From Absidia repens (taxonomy: Eukaryota; Mucoromycota; Mucoromycetes; Mucorales; Cunninghamellaceae), in assembly GCA_002105175.1 (NCBI GenBank), contig MCGE01000011.1, positions 1,231,255-1,295,254 of the forward strand: a stretch of 64,000 nt of DNA. Direction: 5' to 3'. How positions within the stretch are numbered: the stretch's first letter is position 1; each line of letters opens with the position of its first letter. This document shows positions 61,001 to 64,000 of the stretch, in pieces. Below the pieces are notes generated by a model, which made no database searches, was not told where the DNA came from, and saw only the letters and a program-made list of their open reading frames with translations. A program made the position numbers and the translations under genes.

Positions 61001-61729
61001 AAAAAAAAGAAAGAAGGAAGACCCGACCCAAAAAATTCGACACAGACAAAACACCAATTCTAACCCCGCAAAAATAAAGTCCTCAGCGTTGGGCTGGCTT
61101 TTCGCCAGCAAAGACTTAGGGCACTTCCACTTTACCGATTCAAAAAAGGGGATACTGAAGCCTAACATTCTCACACATCCAAAATATATCAACTGAATTT
61201 CAGGTGGTGGGTTGATATGTGGGATTTTTATGGATAAGATTAGACGCCACCCATCATTTGAAATTTGGTGGTCCCTTCCTCTTTCCTATCCGCCATGCCC
61301 AGCGTTCTTTTTTTTTTTTTTTTCTTTTTTCTTTTTGTTTATGCGGAAAAAAAAAACGGGATGGGCGTTGGCGCATATACATTTTGCACTTTAGGAGCTA
61401 CCCCTCAGGCATATAACTAACATTCATTTGAACTTATATATATATATATATATTATTTGATTATTTTGCTTATTACTTTACCATACGCAATGAAAAATGA
61501 AGCATAAAAATACTGTATGACCAGTATAGTGGAAGTATAGCATTTTATTGGGGAATGTTACGCTGGTGCTACAGCTTTGGCTTAACAATATGAATTGCAA
61601 AACGGGTATAGAGTCGCGTTTCATATCAAGCGACCCAGGGCTGACAGACCGTCGCTGGGGCATGCAGAGGGAGGCGGGTGACCGATAATTACAGAGAACA
61701 TATACAGAAATCAGAGAGAAATAGTTTAT
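61001..61729. other. AT-rich stretch, no gene seen
   Basis: Contains A- and T-runs and a (TA)n run near 61434-61451. Open frames are short and repetitive. Nothing supported. Confidence 0.4.
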
Positions 61730-62130
61730 GACGGGTGCTAAACTGAGTGAATGACCTTGGTTAATTAATATTATTGGCTAATAAGTAAGGATGATCATCT
61801 TAAAGGGTAAGGGATCTAGAGCTATCGGCAAGTTGTGAGACTCTAAACGAAATCGTGCCCAAGTGGGAAAGCAAGAATGTAGTTGCTGGATAGGAAAATC
61901 ATAAAACAACTTTGATAACGGTATTACTCACTATCCCATGGTTCAGAAGATGTTTAATAAAGATACACATTTTATTGAAGCATAACTAAAGATCAGCACT
62001 AAACTGAAGGCATTGTATTAAGGGATATGACAGAAAAGCATCAAGAAGACAAGTCAGGACCGTTCTAATAAGGGGCAAGAGCAATCACTTTATGTTGAAG
62101 AGAGAATTGTAAAAATGGATATAACACCAA
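61730..62130 (-). repeat. Dispersed non-coding repeat, copy 6, 3' half
   Basis: In minus orientation it resembles the 3' half of copies 1 and 2. AACGGTATTACTCACTATCC and TACACATTTTATTGAAG match the reverse complement of copy 2 near 21160-21210, and TTGGTTAATTAAT matches near 21470. Its 5' half lies at 62690-62960, with about 560 bp between. Confidence 0.5.
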
Positions 62131-62224
62131 TTTTGCATGTTTTTATAAGGAAACTCAGCTAACTAACCTTAATTTCCGCTTCTTTGTCCCTCCGACTCTC
62201 TTTTTCAGACAGAGCCCTGAGCAA

Positions 62225-62420
62225 ACGACCGTTGGGTCCCAAGGCGCTGCCCACAATAGGAGCCGTCCATCCTTTTTCAAAGATATTTTCCCAATCGACA
62301 TGGCGTTGAACACGACAAATTAGGCTCTAGAGACGCTGTCAACACATAGTGCCAAATGACGGAGTATCCCAGCAAAACATGGATTTCAGAAACGCACTGC
62401 CAACCAGTAAATTGAAATTT
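62225..62420 (-). repeat. Unclassified repeat, copy 1 (coding-like)
   Basis: The minus strand reads HVDWENIFEKGWTAPIVGSA, then LGPNGRLLRALSEKESRRDK. A diverged partner at 63238-63370 reads LVGGPLGPNRRAQRVV. Flanking DNA also matches (CCAAATGACGGAG with CGAAATGGCGGAG; CCAGTAAATTGAAA with CCCAGTAAATCGAAA). I do not recognise the family. Confidence 0.5.
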
Positions 62421-62689
62421 TTTGATCCTTGCTACATAATTAATACTATTCTCAACTTTGCTCTTCAATATATCCCACCACAACAAAATACACTGTAATA
62501 GCTGTTTTTTTTCACACAAACACATCCTTTTTTTTTTTTTTTTTTTTTTTTCTACGCACGGACTTATAGAGTTATTGTAAGAAGTCTCCATAATACACAA
62601 TCCTTTCCTTTTTCATATATATATAAGACGCACTTTTTTTTTTCTTTCTATGCATATGTAATACACATTCGTTGAAGCTCATCATGTAA

Positions 62690-62960
62690 ACGTACAACAA
62701 TGAAACTAATTATAATAAAAAGAACATATTTATTCAGTCGTAGATATTAACGATGACAAACTATTACTAAACTAATGAGTGCTAATCTACTGTCGTTCGC
62801 AATCCTACATCCAAAATGAAAGCGTTTCCCCATGATGTTTGTTTTGCGTTTTTTAAAACGCCCCTAATTCAAGTTCTAACACTAATCCTAAATCACCAGT
62901 ACCCTAATGAGCCATGCCATCATATCATTCAGACTATCATGAAGGAAAAAAATAAAAAAG
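62690..62960 (-). repeat. Dispersed non-coding repeat, copy 6, 5' half
   Basis: Minus strand: a polypyrimidine tract (62945-63010), then TAGGATTAGTGTTAG and GGGGAAACGCTTTCATTTTG. These are followed by GATGTAGGATTGCG and an end with GAATAAATATG near 62730. The hairpin region is partly replaced (CGTTTTAAAAAACGC). Confidence 0.6.
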
Positions 62961-63073
62961 AAAGAAAAAGAGAGGGAAAAAAAAAGGGACCAACAAAAAA
63001 AAAAAAAATAGAAAGCACAATGCGGAGCCTGAATCATCCAGCTTTTTTTTTTTTATGTCAAAAAATCAAATAA

Positions 63074-63237
63074 AAATCAAAGAAACGGGCAATCGCTATA
63101 ATTACCATATAGCTTAATTCGTTTTATCTTCCAGTGGGAAGGCAGTTGCAACCACTACATAATCAAACTCTAAGCTCTCCGACGCATTTCAAGTAAGCTA
63201 TTATTTCAGCACACATAAAAAACCCATTGACGACGCG
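63074..63237. other. Short gap, nothing identified
   Basis: No coding pattern, RNA gene or repeat recognised. Confidence 0.3.
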
Positions 63238-63370
63238 CTGAGCACGACGGTTGGGCCCCAAGGGGCCGCCCACCAAAGTGCGAAATGGCGGAGGCTTTAA
63301 TCCTATCCCATCGAAACCAACACTTTAACCAAAAAAATGTGACACCCAGTAAATCGAAAGATTTCCAAAA
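63238..63370 (-). repeat. Unclassified repeat, copy 2
   Basis: Partner of 62225-62420. It lacks about 95 bp found in copy 1 between the GGCACTATG-like and TGGGCAGCGCC-like parts, which could be a lost or gained intron. Confidence 0.45.
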
Positions 63371-63713
63371 GCTCCAGCGGAGCGCCAGAGCGTTTATTAA
63401 TTTAATATATTAAAAAGAGAGGTAAACCCTTATTTAAAATATTAATCGAAGATAATGATCTATGCCTTTGAAATTTCCATCCATTTCCTCCACTCACATC
63501 AACGATCCATGTCGCTGTTACAATGTTGAGGTTTTTTGTTGTCAGCTGTATGGAGCATTTGACACAACGAGCTGTGGTTTTTTTTTCCTATGCATTAATA
63601 TATTAAAAGAAAGAGGGGTAAGCCATTAGGCACTCAAAAACATATTGGGAGAGGTGTCTTCAAAACGAAGATTGGTTTAAAATAGAATATACGATTGTCT
63701 AAACCATTTTTAT

Positions 63714-63716
<3 letters not shown>

Positions 63717-63744
<28 letters not shown>
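63717..63744. repeat. Poly(A) tract of about 28 bp
   Basis: A-run directly upstream of the 26-bp tandem repeats, in a non-coding setting. Confidence 0.5.
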
Positions 63745-63745
<1 letters not shown>

Positions 63746-63770
63746 GTCTCAAGTTCAACCGGGTAGAAGC

Positions 63771-63880
63771 ACAATGAAGTTGATGAAGTCTGGGGGACAT
63801 GAAGTTGAAGAAGTCTGGGACAATGAAGTTGAATGAGTCTGGCGCACAATGAAGTTGAATGAAGTCTGGGGACAATGAAA
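63771..63880. repeat. 26-bp tandem repeat, about four copies
   Basis: Units resemble ACAATGAAGTTGAATGAAGT followed by CTGGGG, with 1-3 bp changes per unit. Not part of a supported gene. Confidence 0.8.
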
Positions 63881-64000
63881 CCTGTAATTTTTTCCACCCG
63901 TGGACCCCTAAGAGTGTGATTTGCATTTTTTTGTGGTCAACTGTGTTTCAAATTCGTATACAAATTCTTATTTAAATTGCCCTGAAAGAAGAAAAAAAAA

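Noticed and set aside
1..64000. tRNA, rRNA and snRNA genes
   Set aside because: Scanned by eye for B-box-like GGTTCRANNCC and rRNA-like blocks; none convincing. A covariance search would be decisive.

Overview
The window looks like nuclear DNA of an early-diverging filamentous fungus, most likely Mucoromycota. Signs are AT-rich DNA, many short GT-AG introns (about 50-90 bp), T-rich gaps, close gene spacing, and gene families kept in that lineage. All gene models were read by eye from open frames and splice junctions; no search was run.

Layout. 1-1115 (-): 5' part of a poly(A) polymerase. 1116-3686: mostly non-coding, with a tandemly duplicated 160-180 bp unit. 3687-4455 (+): calmodulin-like EF-hand gene. 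4456-8080: repeats and a DDE transposase relic. 8081-15064 (-): TRM3/TARBP1 tRNA 2'-O-methyltransferase, sharing a 193-bp promoter with a kinesin-6 gene at 15258-19623 (+). 19837-19998 (+): small hydrophilic protein behind a strong TATA box. 22963-26204 (+): Tps2-type trehalose-6-phosphate phosphatase. 26389-29205 (+): nicastrin, a gamma-secretase subunit. 29928-36096 (+): clathrin heavy chain. 39151-41244 (-): CSL (CBF1/RBP-J) transcription factor. 41911-45274 (-): Sec7-PH Arf exchange-factor-like protein. 45828-47283 (+): single-pass surface protein.

From 47.6 kb to the end the DNA is mobile-element territory. A broken Fanzor gene (eukaryotic TnpB homologue, an RNA-guided nuclease family) lies at 47663-51797 (-). 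Its 5' side stops about 34 bp from the LTR of a decayed Ty3/gypsy element (51832 to about 59000, -). Beyond that are a further diverged LTR, a frameshifted Mucorales-type multicopy gene, tandem repeats and fragments of a second repeat family.

A dispersed non-coding repeat (full form about 0.9-1 kb, short form about 200-250 bp) recurs at least seven times on both strands. Copies share a polypyrimidine tract, a conserved hairpin (GGGTTTC...GAAACCC) and an AATAAA-type signal. I do not recognise it. Together with the Fanzor locus it is the most interesting part of the window.

The cellular genes do not form one pathway. Several are membrane-traffic genes (clathrin, Sec7-PH). Nicastrin and CSL are both parts of animal Notch signalling, here in a genome expected to lack Notch.
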